Shown here in pieces: positions 22,887-30,818 of a DNA stretch of 33,479 nucleotides. Under the pieces are notes generated by a model. It saw only the letters and a list, made by a program, of their open reading frames with translations, was not told where the DNA came from and ran no database searches. Source of the stretch: Amycolatopsis anabasis (lineage in GTDB: Bacteria > Actinomycetota > Actinomycetes > Mycobacteriales > Pseudonocardiaceae); assembly GCF_009765355.1 (NCBI RefSeq), contig NZ_VTHK01000084.1, forward strand, positions 1 to 33,479. Reading direction: 5' to 3'. Every line of letters begins with the position of its first letter. Within the stretch, counting starts at the first letter, position 1. Made by a program: the position numbers and the translations under genes.

Positions 22887-24374
22887 ATGCCGCTCGAACA
22901 CGTCGACGTCCTGATCGTGGGTGCCGGTCTCTCCGGAATCGGCGCCGCCTGCCACCTCCGCGCGGAGTGCCCGGGCAAGTCCTTCGCGATCCTCGAGGCC
23001 CGCGACGCCATCGGCGGCACGTGGGACCTGTTCCGCTATCCGGGCATCCGGTCCGATTCGGACATGTTCACCCTCGGCTACTCGTTCAAGCCGTGGACGG
23101 ACGCCAAGTCGATCGCCGACGGCGAGTCGATCCGCGAATACGTCCGGGAGTGCGCACGTGAGCACGGTGTGGACGAGAAAATCCGGTACCACCACCGGGT
23201 CGTGCGATCGGAATGGTCCAGCGACCGAGCGCGGTGGACGGTCGAGGCGGAGCGCGCGGACACCGGCGAGACCGTGCGCATGACCTGCGACTTCCTCTAC
23301 GTCTGCTCCGGTTACTACCGCTACGACCAGGGATTCGCCCCCGAATTCCCGGGCGCCGACCGGTTCACCGGCCGGATCGTGCATCCCCAGCACTGGCCGG
23401 AAGACCTGGACTACACCGGCGAACGCGTGGTCGTCATCGGCAGCGGCGCCACCGCGGTGACGCTGGTGCCGGCGATGGCCGAACGGGCCGCGCACGTCAC
23501 CATGCTCCAGCGTTCCCCGAGCTACGTGCTCGCATTACCGGCGACCGACCCGCTCGCCGACCGGCTGCGCGGCCTGCTGCCACCGAAACTCGCCTACCCG
23601 ATCGTGCGCTGGAAGAACGTGCTGTCCGCCATGGCGTTCTTCCAGCTCAGCCGCCGCAGGCCGGGGTTGATCAAGAAGTTCCTGCGCAAGGAGGTGCGCA
23701 ACCGGCTCCCGCGGGACTTCGACGTGGACACCCACTTCCGTCCCCGGTACGACCCGTGGGACCAGCGGGTGTGCTTCGTGCCGGACGGCGATCTGTTCAA
23801 GGCCGTGCGCGGCGGGCGGGCGTCGATCGTCACCGACACGGTCGAAACCTTCACCGAGCACGGGGTTCGGCTCGCGTCGGGGAAGGAACTCGAGGCCGAC
23901 ATCATCGTCACCGCCACCGGCCTGAACCTGCTGGCCATCGGCGGGATGTCGCTCTCGGTCGACGGTGAACCGGTCGAGATCGGCAAAACGCTGGCGTACA
24001 AGGGCATGATGCTGTCCGGCGTGCCGAACTTCGCCCTCACCCTGGGCTACACGAACGCGTCCTGGACGTTGAAGGCGGATCTGGTCGCCGGGTACGTCTG
24101 CCGGTTGCTCAACCACATGAGCAAGCACGGCTACCGGTCCGCCACGCCGACCGCCCCGGCGTCCCCGGGCCCGCTCGAACCGCTGATCGACCTCAAGTCC
24201 GGTTACGTGCTGCGCAGTGTCGGCCAGCTGCCCAAGCAGGGCCCGGCGGCGCCGTGGCGGCTGCACCAGAACTACCCGCGGGACATCCTCCTCATGCGGT
24301 ACGGGCCCGTCGACGACGGCATCCGGTTCTCCGGCGCCCGGTCCCCGGCGACCACCGAAAAGGCGGCGGTCTAG
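22887..24374 (+). CDS. EthA-like flavin-containing (Baeyer-Villiger) monooxygenase
   Basis: A 495-residue FAD/NADPH monooxygenase. It has an FAD-binding GAGLSG (about 12-17), GGTWDLFRYPGIRSDSDM, an NADPH-binding GSGATAVTL, the Baeyer-Villiger fingerprint FTGRIVHPQHWP and a C-terminal KGMMLSGVPNFA with YTNASWTLKADL. These segments match M. tuberculosis EthA closely, as recalled from the family. EthA oxidises ketones and activates thioamide prodrugs such as ethionamide. Regulation by the adjacent divergent TetR protein is expected. Its stop lies 4 bases from that of the convergent chitinase. Confidence 0.93.
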   Translation: MPLEHVDVLIVGAGLSGIGAACHLRAECPGKSFAILEARDAIGGTWDLFRYPGIRSDSDMFTLGYSFKPWTDAKSIADGESIREYVRECAREHGVDEKIRYHHRVVRSEWSSDRARWTVEAERADTGETVRMTCDFLYVCSGYYRYDQGFAPEFPGADRFTGRIVHPQHWPEDLDYTGERVVVIGSGATAVTLVPAMAERAAHVTMLQRSPSYVLALPATDPLADRLRGLLPPKLAYPIVRWKNVLSAMAFFQLSRRRPGLIKKFLRKEVRNRLPRDFDVDTHFRPRYDPWDQRVCFVPDGDLFKAVRGGRASIVTDTVETFTEHGVRLASGKELEADIIVTATGLNLLAIGGMSLSVDGEPVEIGKTLAYKGMMLSGVPNFALTLGYTNASWTLKADLVAGYVCRLLNHMSKHGYRSATPTAPASPGPLEPLIDLKSGYVLRSVGQLPKQGPAAPWRLHQNYPRDILLMRYGPVDDGIRFSGARSPATTEKAAV

Positions 24375-24378
24375 CGGA

Positions 24379-25452
24379 TCAGCGTCCTTGCAGGGCCTTG
24401 ACGTTGTTCCCGAACGTCCAGCCCTTCGATCCGTCCCAGTTGAGGGACCACGTCATCAGTCCCTTCAACGAGCCGTTGAAGGCGCGCCATGCCTGGGACA
24501 CCAGGCTCGTCGACATGTAACCGCCCCCGGCTCCCGGTTGCGCGGGCAGTCCCGGGGCTTGCTTGTCGAACGGGACCCGGATCGTGGTGCCCTGGATGAC
24601 CAGTCCCTTGTTCAGGCAGTTCGTCTGCGCGGTGAACCCCTCGACCGTGCCGGCGGAGTACGAGTCGCCCGAGCAGCCGTACATGCTGCCGTTGTAGTAC
24701 TGCATGTTCAGCCACCAGAGCCGGCCGTTGTCGGCGTATTTCTTGACTATCGGCAGGTAGGCTCCCCAGATCGAACCGTAGGTCACGCTGCCGCCGGTGA
24801 CGTACGCCGTCTCGGGCGCCATGGTCAGCCCGAAGTTCGCGGGCATCTGGGCGAGCACGCCGTCGATGATGCGGATGAGGTTGGCCTGCGAGGTGGAAAG
24901 CTGGTTGATGTTGCCGCCGCTGGTGAGGCCGGTTTCGATATCGATGTCGATCCCGTCGAAATTGAATTTCTTCAGGATCGGCACCACCGTGCTGACGAAC
25001 CGGTCGGCGACGGTGCTCGAGCTGAGATCGATACCCGCCGTGGCGCCGCCGATCGACATGAGAATGGTGAGCCCGGCCGCCTTGGCCTGGCACATCTCGG
25101 CCGGGGTGGCGACCTTCACGGTCGAGTCCATCCCGTCCTCCCACAGGACCGTGCCGTCCGAGCGAATGACCGGGAACGCCGCGTTGAGCACGTTGTAGCC
25201 GTGCTCGCGAATTCGGGGGTCGGTAATCGGCGTCCAGCCGAACGGCGGGTGCACGCCGTTCGACGCGCCGTCCCAGTTCTCCCAGTATCCCTGGAGCACC
25301 TTTCCCGGTGGTTTCGATTTCACCGGACAGGTTTCGTCCGCCGCCGCGCTCACCGGCCGCGGCCCGCTCGGGGCCGCCTCGGAGACCGAAAGTGGAACGG
25401 CGAACGCGATCGCCAGGCCGATCGCCAGCAGACGTGCAGTCCGGCCAGCCAT
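24379..25452 (-). CDS. Secreted chitinase, glycoside hydrolase family 18
   Basis: A 357-residue exported enzyme: signal peptide (about 1-26, cleavage near SEAAPSG), then a single GH18 catalytic barrel with no carbohydrate-binding module. The catalytic motif FDGIDIDIE is intact with Glu173 as acid/base, and SIGG (about 133-136) is the second GH18 motif; QYYNG and the late MTWSLNWD match family subsites. It is similar in layout to Streptomyces exochitinase-type ChiC/D catalytic domains. The ATG at 25452 has AGGGAG 7 bases upstream and starts directly at the signal peptide. Two palindromes lie in its upstream region. Confidence 0.93.
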   Translation of the reverse strand: MAGRTARLLAIGLAIAFAVPLSVSEAAPSGPRPVSAAADETCPVKSKPPGKVLQGYWENWDGASNGVHPPFGWTPITDPRIREHGYNVLNAAFPVIRSDGTVLWEDGMDSTVKVATPAEMCQAKAAGLTILMSIGGATAGIDLSSSTVADRFVSTVVPILKKFNFDGIDIDIETGLTSGGNINQLSTSQANLIRIIDGVLAQMPANFGLTMAPETAYVTGGSVTYGSIWGAYLPIVKKYADNGRLWWLNMQYYNGSMYGCSGDSYSAGTVEGFTAQTNCLNKGLVIQGTTIRVPFDKQAPGLPAQPGAGGGYMSTSLVSQAWRAFNGSLKGLMTWSLNWDGSKGWTFGNNVKALQGR

Positions 25453-25471
25453 ACCCCGACTCCCTTCCCGT

Positions 25472-25493
25472 TTGTGATGAGGTTCCATCACAA
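25472..25493. promoter_or_regulatory. Perfect inverted repeat in the chitinase leader
   Basis: TTGTGATG, 6-base spacer, CATCACAA: 8-bp arms, 19 bases before the chitinase start. It does not match the DasR site format. It is a candidate operator or leader hairpin. Confidence 0.5.
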
Positions 25494-25510
25494 CTGTTTA
25501 TGGCAATGAG

Positions 25511-25541
25511 ATCGGCGGAGCACGATAGGTCTTCCGCCGAT
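25511..25541. promoter_or_regulatory. Second inverted repeat upstream of the chitinase gene
   Basis: ATCGGCGGA (25511-25519) and TCCGCCGAT (25533-25541) form perfect 9-bp arms around 13 bases; GGCAA and TTGCC outside the arms extend the symmetry with a small bulge. It could be an operator for the chitinase gene or a terminator of the CGNR gene. The following 130 bases are AT-rich. Confidence 0.5.
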
Positions 25542-25677
25542 TGCCGCACGCATGAAGACAGTCAACCAAGAATGGGATTGGAAGTATACTCGGCAATTTT
25601 AACAGAATTGGAGACCGGGCCACCGGCCTATTGTGGTTTGTTCCGCGCGGTCCGCGAGAAGCGGAATCACGTCCGGC

Positions 25678-26163
25678 TCACGCGGTGGTCGCCGCACGTT
25701 TGCGGCGGCGGTAGGCGGCGGCCTTGGCCCGGCTGCCGCAACCGTCCATCCCGCACCAGCGCCGGGATCCGGCCCGGGAGCGGTCCACGAACATCCGGCT
25801 GCACTCCGCGCCGACACAGCCCCGCAGCCGGGTGTGGTCGTCCCCGCCGAGCAGTTCGATCGCCGAGCGCGCGATCGTGGCGAGCACGCTGTCCAGATCG
25901 CCGTGCCGCGTCTGGCGCCCGGCGCCCAGTAGCCGGGGTTTGACCGGCGGCGCCGCCGCGAGCAGGTTGATCAGCCGCAGATCGGGTGCGCCGGGCCGCT
26001 CTCCGCGCAGTACGGCCCGCGCGGCGCGAAAGATGGCTTCCCGCAGGGCCAGCGCGCTCTCGAAGCCCGCCCGGTCCACCGGGACCCGCGCGTCCGCTGC
26101 GCACCGGCAGCGCGATCCAGCTCGGGGCGTCGACCGTGCTCGTCTCGGTGCCCTGCTCGCCAC
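25678..26163 (-). CDS. CGNR zinc-finger protein, N-terminus shortened
   Basis: A 161-residue protein whose C-terminal 45 residues form the CGNR zinc finger: four Cys in GCVGAECSRMFVDRS and RRWCGMDGCGSRAK, with the name-giving Asn replaced by Ser. The middle (ALALREAIFRAARAVLRGERP) matches the second half of the usual ABATE stress domain, but the first 30 residues are Arg-rich and unlike the family, and typical members are about 180-200 residues. An upstream frameshift or a wrong start is possible. These proteins are presumed transcription factors. It is divergent from the small membrane protein with only 32 bases between. Confidence 0.8.
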   Translation of the reverse strand: MASRAPRRARSTPRAGSRCRCAADARVPVDRAGFESALALREAIFRAARAVLRGERPGAPDLRLINLLAAAPPVKPRLLGAGRQTRHGDLDSVLATIARSAIELLGGDDHTRLRGCVGAECSRMFVDRSRAGSRRWCGMDGCGSRAKAAAYRRRKRAATTA

Positions 26164-26195
26164 CTACCGGGGCAACCGCGTGAGAGGATGATCTT

Positions 26196-26492
26196 GTGAA
26201 GTCCTTGCCTCACGAGCCGAGTCGCTTCGAGATCGCCGTCGCCGCCGCGGTGGCGGCCGCCGTCGGGATCCTCGCCTTCGTCCTGGTGGGCATGGAGGTC
26301 TTCGCGGTCGCCCTGTTGACCCTCCCGGCCGCGGGGCCGGTACTGCTGGACGCGGCGGCGCTCGCGGGGGTGTGGCTCGCGGTGCGCGGCCGCCGGACCG
26401 CGAAGGGATTCGGCGCCGGGCTGGTGATCGGTTGCGTCCTGTTGGCGGTCCTGACTTCGGGGGCGAGCGTTGGCCTGGACATCTTCGACTGA
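26196..26492 (+). CDS. Small hypothetical membrane protein
   Basis: A 98-residue protein with three hydrophobic segments (about 13-33, 36-62, 73-95) separated by a short basic RGRRTAKG loop. The GTG start has GAGAGGA upstream. No family is recognised. It precedes the beta-lactamase gene by 27 bases on the same strand, so the two may be co-transcribed. Confidence 0.7.
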   Translation: MKSLPHEPSRFEIAVAAAVAAAVGILAFVLVGMEVFAVALLTLPAAGPVLLDAAALAGVWLAVRGRRTAKGFGAGLVIGCVLLAVLTSGASVGLDIFD

Positions 26493-26519
26493 CCGACGGC
26501 TTGCCGGCCGCGGAAGGGA

Positions 26520-27431
26520 ATGACCTCATTGCGCCCCCTCACTCGCCGCGCGTTTCTGGGCGTGGCAGCACTCGCACCGTTGGCCGGATGCACGGCGGGC
26601 GAGACGACTCCTGCTCCTCCCGCCACTTCGTCGGCTGCGGCGACCGAGCGCCACGATCGCCTGGCCGAGCTGGAACGGAAGTTCGACGCGCGCCTGGGCG
26701 TGTATGCGCTCGCCACCGGTACCGGCGCCACCGTCGCCTACCGGGCGGATGAACGGTTCGCGTTCTGCTCGACGTTCAAGGGCCTGGCGGCAGCGGCGGT
26801 TTTGCACCGCAACCCGCCGGCGCACCTCGACGCGGTGGTCGCGTACACCGAAGCCGACCTCATGAAGAGTTCCCTCATCACCAGGCAGCACGTGGCCACG
26901 GGAATGACGATCCGCCAGCTGTGCGACGCCGCGGTCCGCTACAGCGACGGCACGGCCGGCAACCTCCTGCTCCGCGACCTCGGCGGGCCGGCCGAGCTGA
27001 CGGCCTACACGCGGAGCCTCGGCGACACGGTCACCCGGATGGACCGGATCGAGCCGCTGATCACCGAAGCCACCCCGGGAGACCCGCGCGACACCACTTC
27101 TCCCCGGGCCATCGGCGCCGACTACCAGCGAATCGTGCTGGGGGACGCCCTGCCCGCGGACCACCGCGCCTTTCTCCGCGACCTGCTGGAACGTAACGCC
27201 ACCCCGGCCGGCGCCCAACGCATCCGGGCCGGTGTACCGCAGGGCTGGACCGTGGCCGACAAGACCGGGACCGGTGACTACGGCACACTCAACGACATAG
27301 CCGTCGTATGGCCCCCGAAATCCGCGCCGCTGGTCATCGCGGTCATGTCCAGCAAAGCCGCCAAGGACGCCAAATACGACCAGGCACTCCTGGCCGAGGC
27401 CGCCGCCTACGTGGTAGCCGCTCTCACCTAG
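26520..27431 (+). CDS. Class A beta-lactamase, probable Tat-exported lipoprotein
   Basis: A 303-residue serine beta-lactamase. The signal has a twin-Arg RRAFLG and a lipobox LAGC (Cys24), suggesting a Tat-exported lipoprotein. Catalytic motifs are STFK (Ser84, Lys87; Ambler 70 and 73), YSDG (Ambler 130-132, Gly at 132 as in M. tuberculosis BlaC), the omega loop with Glu178 (Ambler 166), and DKTGTGDYG (Ambler 234-236 region). The residue at Ambler 170, normally Asn, is Thr (EPLITEA). Activity is expected but the water-positioning residue is altered. GAAGGGA precedes the ATG. Confidence 0.94.
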   Translation: MTSLRPLTRRAFLGVAALAPLAGCTAGETTPAPPATSSAAATERHDRLAELERKFDARLGVYALATGTGATVAYRADERFAFCSTFKGLAAAAVLHRNPPAHLDAVVAYTEADLMKSSLITRQHVATGMTIRQLCDAAVRYSDGTAGNLLLRDLGGPAELTAYTRSLGDTVTRMDRIEPLITEATPGDPRDTTSPRAIGADYQRIVLGDALPADHRAFLRDLLERNATPAGAQRIRAGVPQGWTVADKTGTGDYGTLNDIAVVWPPKSAPLVIAVMSSKAAKDAKYDQALLAEAAAYVVAALT

Positions 27432-27509
27432 GGCGGTATCCGGGTGGGGAACCCGCCTACCGAAACGGGAAACTCGCACGTCCGCAGCGGGGAACTCGCG
27501 GCAGGCGGA

Positions 27510-27527
27510 GACTCGCTGGCGCGAGTC
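27510..27527. terminator. Hairpin downstream of the beta-lactamase gene
   Basis: GACTCGC, TGGC, GCGAGTC form a perfect 7-bp stem with a 4-base loop, about 80 bases beyond the stop. It is a possible terminator or part of a dispersed repeat. Confidence 0.5.
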
Positions 27528-27564
27528 CCCCGTTCCGGTCGCGTGTGTTCCCCGTTCCAGTCGC

Positions 27565-27747
27565 CGAGTTCCACACTCAGGCAAGTGAACTGCACACTCG
27601 GGACCACCCCGCGACACCGGTCGGCTCCCCGGTGGCCACCGCGATCGGGAACCCGCCGGATACCTACCGCACCCCCCGCATCCGGCAGCCCGAGTGCGCC
27701 CTAAGGGTTCCCATACGCACAACCCGCGTGCCTGAGTGTGCAACTCG
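27565..27747. repeat. Long-range inverted repeat, 19-bp arms
   Basis: CGAGTTCCACACTCAGGCA (27565-27583) pairs with TGCCTGAGTGTGCAACTCG (27729-27747), 18 of 19 positions matching, around 145 bases. Together with the GGGAACTCGC pieces this resembles a miniature or dispersed repeat element without coding capacity. Confidence 0.65.
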
Positions 27748-27887
27748 CGGCGGGTCCGACACGGCGCACGGGGTATGCCTGCGAGCACGCCATTCCGGCT
27801 TATTGGTTGGGTTGGTGGCGGATTCGGCGGTACCGTGCCCGCTGGAACCATGCAAATGCATGGACATCGAGCTTGGGGAGGATCGCG

Positions 27888-28943
27888 GTGCAGATCGGTG
27901 TTTTCGTGATCGGGGACATCAAGCCGAACCCGCACACCGGTGTCGCGTTGACCGAGTACGAGCGGATTCACGAGATCATGGCCATCGCGCAGCATGCCGA
28001 GGAGGCCGGGTTCGACGTGTTCGCGATCGGCGAGCACCACGATCCGCCGTTCGTGCCGAGTTCGCCGACGACGATGCTGGGGTACGTGGCGGCGCGGACC
28101 GAGCGGATCATCCTGTCCACCTCGACGACGTTGATCACCACGAATGATCCGGTGAAGATCGCCGAGGACTACGCGATGCTGCAGCACCTGGCCCACGGGC
28201 GGGTGGATCTGATGCTGGGGCGGGGCAACACCGCGCCGGTGTATCCGTGGTTCGGGCGGGACATCCGCGACGGGATCCCGCTCGCGATCGAGAACTACCA
28301 CCTGCTGCACCGGTTGTGGCGGGAGGAGGTGGTCGATTGGGAAGGCGAGTTCCGCACGCCGTTGCGGGGGTTCACCGCCACCCCGCGACCGCTGGACGGG
28401 ATCCCGCCGTTCGTCTGGCACGGTTCGATCCGCAGCCCGGAGATCGCCGAACAGGCGGCGCGCTACGGCGACGGCTTCTTCGTCAACAACCTCTTCCTGC
28501 CCATGGCGCATTTCGCCGAGCTCGTCGACCACTACCGCGAACGCTTCGAGCACTACGGGTACGGTTCGGCGGAGCAGGCGATCGTCGGCGCGGGCGGTCA
28601 CGTGTTCGTGCGGCCGCGGTCCCAGGACGCGATCGGGGAGTTCCGGCCGTATTTCGCCAATACGCCCATCGCCGCCACGGGGTCGCTCGAGGAGGTCATG
28701 GATCGGACCGCGCTGACCGTGGGCAGTCCGCAGGAGGTCATCGACAAGACCCTGTCCTTCCGCGACCACTTCGGCGACTACCAGCGCCAGCTGTTCATGG
28801 TCGATCACGGGGGAGTGCCGCTGAAGATCGTGCTGGAGCAGCTCGACCTCCTCGGTGCCGAAGTCCTGCCGACCCTGCGCGAGGAATTCGACTCGCGGCG
28901 GCCCTCCCACGTCCCGGAGGCCCCCGCGGTGGGCAGGGTGTAG
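27888..28943 (+). CDS. Luciferase-like (LLM class) flavin-dependent monooxygenase
   Basis: A 351-residue bacterial luciferase-like TIM-barrel protein. Family markers are GEHHDPP (about 47-53), a LSTSTTLITTNDPVKIAEDYA segment split by the usual VxxAEDYAMLQHLAHGRVDLMLGRGN, and RYGDGFFVNN late in the barrel. It should use reduced FMN (or F420) to oxidise an unknown substrate. The GTG at 27888 is chosen because GGGGAGGA lies 6 bases upstream and the first strand (QIGVFVIGD) follows at once; longer in-frame starts run into the repeat-rich gap. No reductase partner is adjacent. Confidence 0.9.
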   Translation: MQIGVFVIGDIKPNPHTGVALTEYERIHEIMAIAQHAEEAGFDVFAIGEHHDPPFVPSSPTTMLGYVAARTERIILSTSTTLITTNDPVKIAEDYAMLQHLAHGRVDLMLGRGNTAPVYPWFGRDIRDGIPLAIENYHLLHRLWREEVVDWEGEFRTPLRGFTATPRPLDGIPPFVWHGSIRSPEIAEQAARYGDGFFVNNLFLPMAHFAELVDHYRERFEHYGYGSAEQAIVGAGGHVFVRPRSQDAIGEFRPYFANTPIAATGSLEEVMDRTALTVGSPQEVIDKTLSFRDHFGDYQRQLFMVDHGGVPLKIVLEQLDLLGAEVLPTLREEFDSRRPSHVPEAPAVGRV

Positions 28944-29064
28944 GTGACGATGAACGGGGCGGGCCGCGGTCTCAGCTCGCGCGCACGGTTTCCGTCGTGG
29001 CGTAGCGTTCGCGGGCCTGCGCGGGAGTGACCGTCTCGGCGCGTTCCGGCGCTTCGGCCCGCGG

Positions 29065-29178
29065 GTGTCGCTGTGCGAGATGGCGGCCCGGCTGGTCCTC
29101 ACCGATCCCGGCCACTTCCAGCCGGACCGGTTCGTCGCCGCCGTCCGCGCCGCGATCGTTCTCACTCGGCGGTCCTGA
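29065..29178 (+). pseudogene. Possible 3' remnant of a lost gene
   Basis: One plus-strand frame reads VSLCEMAARLVLTDPG, then HFQPDRFVAAVRAAI to a TGA at 29176-29178. Almost every third base is G or C, unlike the other frames. The same frame is open upstream to about 28954 but has no start with a ribosome-binding site. It looks like the tail of a protein truncated by rearrangement. No family is recognised. Confidence 0.3.
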
Positions 29179-29225
29179 GCCGCCGGGAGACTTCACGGTG
29201 ATCAACGGCCGCCCGTGAAGGCGGT

Positions 29226-29279
29226 GTTGCCGTGCGGTAACGCGCCGCGAGGTATTCCGAAACATCCTCCTCTTATGTT
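29226..29279 (+). promoter_or_regulatory. narK promoter with GlnR-like half-sites
   Basis: GTTGC (29226-29230), GTAAC (29237-29241), CGAGG (29248-29252) and GAAAC (29259-29263) lie at exact 11-bp steps; GTnAC and GAAAC with 6-bp gaps are the actinobacterial GlnR box pattern. A -10 TATGTT (29274-29279) lies 10 bases after GAAAC. Two of the four half-sites are poor. Confidence 0.4.
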
Positions 29280-29312
29280 TTTCCGGAAATCTCACCGGCG
29301 AGAGAGGAATCC

Positions 29313-30686
29313 ATGGTATTCACACCCGTGAAATCCGAGGCCAGAACCGGTCGATGGATCACCGGATGGAATCCCGAGGACACTGAATTCTGGGACCGCG
29401 AAGGCAAGTACATCGCGCGGCGAAACCTGATACTTTCGATATTCGCCGAGCATCTGAACTTCTCCGTCTGGAGCATCTGGTCGGTGCTCGTGCTCTTCAT
29501 GTCACCGAAGATCGGCTTCCATTTCGACGTCGGCCAGAAACTGCTGCTGACGACCACGCCCACCGCGGTCGGCGCGCTCCTGCGGTTGCCGTACGGCTAC
29601 GCGGTGACCCGATTCGGCGGGCGGAACTGGACGGTTTTCACCACCGCCATTCTGCTGGTGCCCACATCGCTGGCGTGCTATTTCGTGCAGCGGCCGGACA
29701 CCCCGCTGTGGGTTTTCCTGGTCATCGGCGCGCTGACCGGGGTGGGCGGTGGCAACTTCGCCTCGTCCATGACCAACATCACCGGTTTCTTCCCGCAGCG
29801 CCACCAGGGCTGGGCCCTGGGTCTCAACGCGGGCGGGGGCAACATCGGCGTCGCGGTGATCCAGATCGTCGGCCTGGTGGTCATCGCCACCGCCGGAGAC
29901 GTGCACCCCGCCTACGTCTGCGCGATCTACCTGCCGTTCATCGTGCTCGCCGCCCTGCTGGCGGGGTGGAAGATGGACAACATCGACGCGGTGCGGACCG
30001 CGCCGGGCGCGCAGCGGGAAGCGGTCGCCGACGCCGACACCTGGTGGATCGCCCTGCTCTACATCGGCACGTTCGGCTCGTTCGTCGGTTACAGCGTGGC
30101 CTTCGGCCTGGTGCTGCAGGCCCCGCCGTTCAACGCCTCGCCGCTGCAGGCGGCCCAGTGGACGTTCCTCGGCCCGCTGCTGGGCTCGCTGTTCCGCCCG
30201 GTCGGCGGGTGGCTGGCCGACCGCTGGGGCGGGGCCCGCATCACCTTCGGCAACTTCATCGCCATGGCGGCGTTCACCGCCCTGCTGCTGGCCGTGTCCG
30301 AGCAGAAGTCCTTCCCGCTCTTCGTGGCCGTGTTCACCGTCCTGTTCGCGCTCACCGGACTCGGCAACGGCTCGGTCTACAAGATGATCCCCGGGATCTA
30401 CGCGAGGAAGGCCGAGGCCCTGGTCAGCTCGGGTGGCTGGGACGCCCGGGAGGCTTTCGTGCGGTCCCGCCGCCTCGCCGGTGCGGTGATCGGGATCGCG
30501 GGCGCGATCGGCGCCCTCGGCGGCGTGCTCATCAACCTGGCCTTCCGCGCCTCCTACGGCGGCTCCGCGCAGAGCGGCGCGTCGGCCTTCGTCGTGTTCC
30601 TCACCTACTACGCGGTGTGCATGGTGGTGACCTGGGCCGTCTACCTCCGGCGGCGCAGGCTCGTCCCGGCGGCGGCCGCCACCTGA
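29313..30686 (+). CDS. narK: NarK-family nitrate/nitrite transporter
   Basis: A 457-residue MFS transporter with 12 hydrophobic segments. The nitrate signature GGGNFASSMTNITGFFP (about residues 146-162) and the following GWALGLNAGGGNIGVAV are intact, with a second-half GLGNGSVYKMIPG corresponding to the second nitrate motif. It moves nitrate in or exchanges it for nitrite across the membrane. No nitrate reductase genes lie in the window, so it may serve assimilation with genes elsewhere. The leader carries AGAGAGGA 6 bases before the ATG, and GlnR-like half-sites lie upstream. Confidence 0.93.
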   Translation: MVFTPVKSEARTGRWITGWNPEDTEFWDREGKYIARRNLILSIFAEHLNFSVWSIWSVLVLFMSPKIGFHFDVGQKLLLTTTPTAVGALLRLPYGYAVTRFGGRNWTVFTTAILLVPTSLACYFVQRPDTPLWVFLVIGALTGVGGGNFASSMTNITGFFPQRHQGWALGLNAGGGNIGVAVIQIVGLVVIATAGDVHPAYVCAIYLPFIVLAALLAGWKMDNIDAVRTAPGAQREAVADADTWWIALLYIGTFGSFVGYSVAFGLVLQAPPFNASPLQAAQWTFLGPLLGSLFRPVGGWLADRWGGARITFGNFIAMAAFTALLLAVSEQKSFPLFVAVFTVLFALTGLGNGSVYKMIPGIYARKAEALVSSGGWDAREAFVRSRRLAGAVIGIAGAIGALGGVLINLAFRASYGGSAQSGASAFVVFLTYYAVCMVVTWAVYLRRRRLVPAAAAT

Positions 30687-30700
30687 CAAGCGCCGGGTGT

Positions 30701-30726
30701 CTTCGGGCCGCTTCCGCGGTCCGAAG
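30701..30726 (+). terminator. Intrinsic terminator after narK
   Basis: CTTCGGGCCGC, TTCC, GCGGTCCGAAG form an 11-bp stem (one G-U pair in RNA) with a tetraloop, 14 bases past the narK stop. A short T-rich run (TCTTTT) follows 13 bases later. Confidence 0.75.
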
Positions 30727-30818
30727 GCGCCCGGAACGCGTCTTTTCGGCCGATTGACGCGTGCATGGCACGATGCCAGGCTCGGCAACCCGGACGTGCC
30801 ACAGGGGGAGGGACACGG

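Larger units (their letters stand above)
27432..27887. other. Repeat-rich gap after the beta-lactamase gene
   Basis: 456 bases with no convincing gene. It is built of short recurring pieces such as GGGAACTCGC, GGGAAACTCGC and GGGAACCCGCC (27440-27520 and 27650) and a long-range inverted repeat. The last 100 bases should contain the promoter of the luciferase-like gene, though no strong -35/-10 pair was found. Confidence 0.6.
28944..29312. other. Gap between the LLM gene and narK
   Basis: 369 bases. The first part contains a possible gene remnant (listed separately); the last 90 bases hold the narK promoter region. A minus-strand frame at 28972-29295 has no recognisable family and is not called. 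Confidence 0.6.

Noticed and set aside
26526..29165. Minus-strand open frame of about 880 codons opposite the beta-lactamase and LLM genes
   Set aside because: No family features, and the opposite strand encodes well-supported proteins.
28972..29295. Minus-strand 107-codon frame between the LLM gene and narK
   Set aside because: Composition is that of a shadow, and the plus-strand frame over the same bases has far stronger third-position GC bias.
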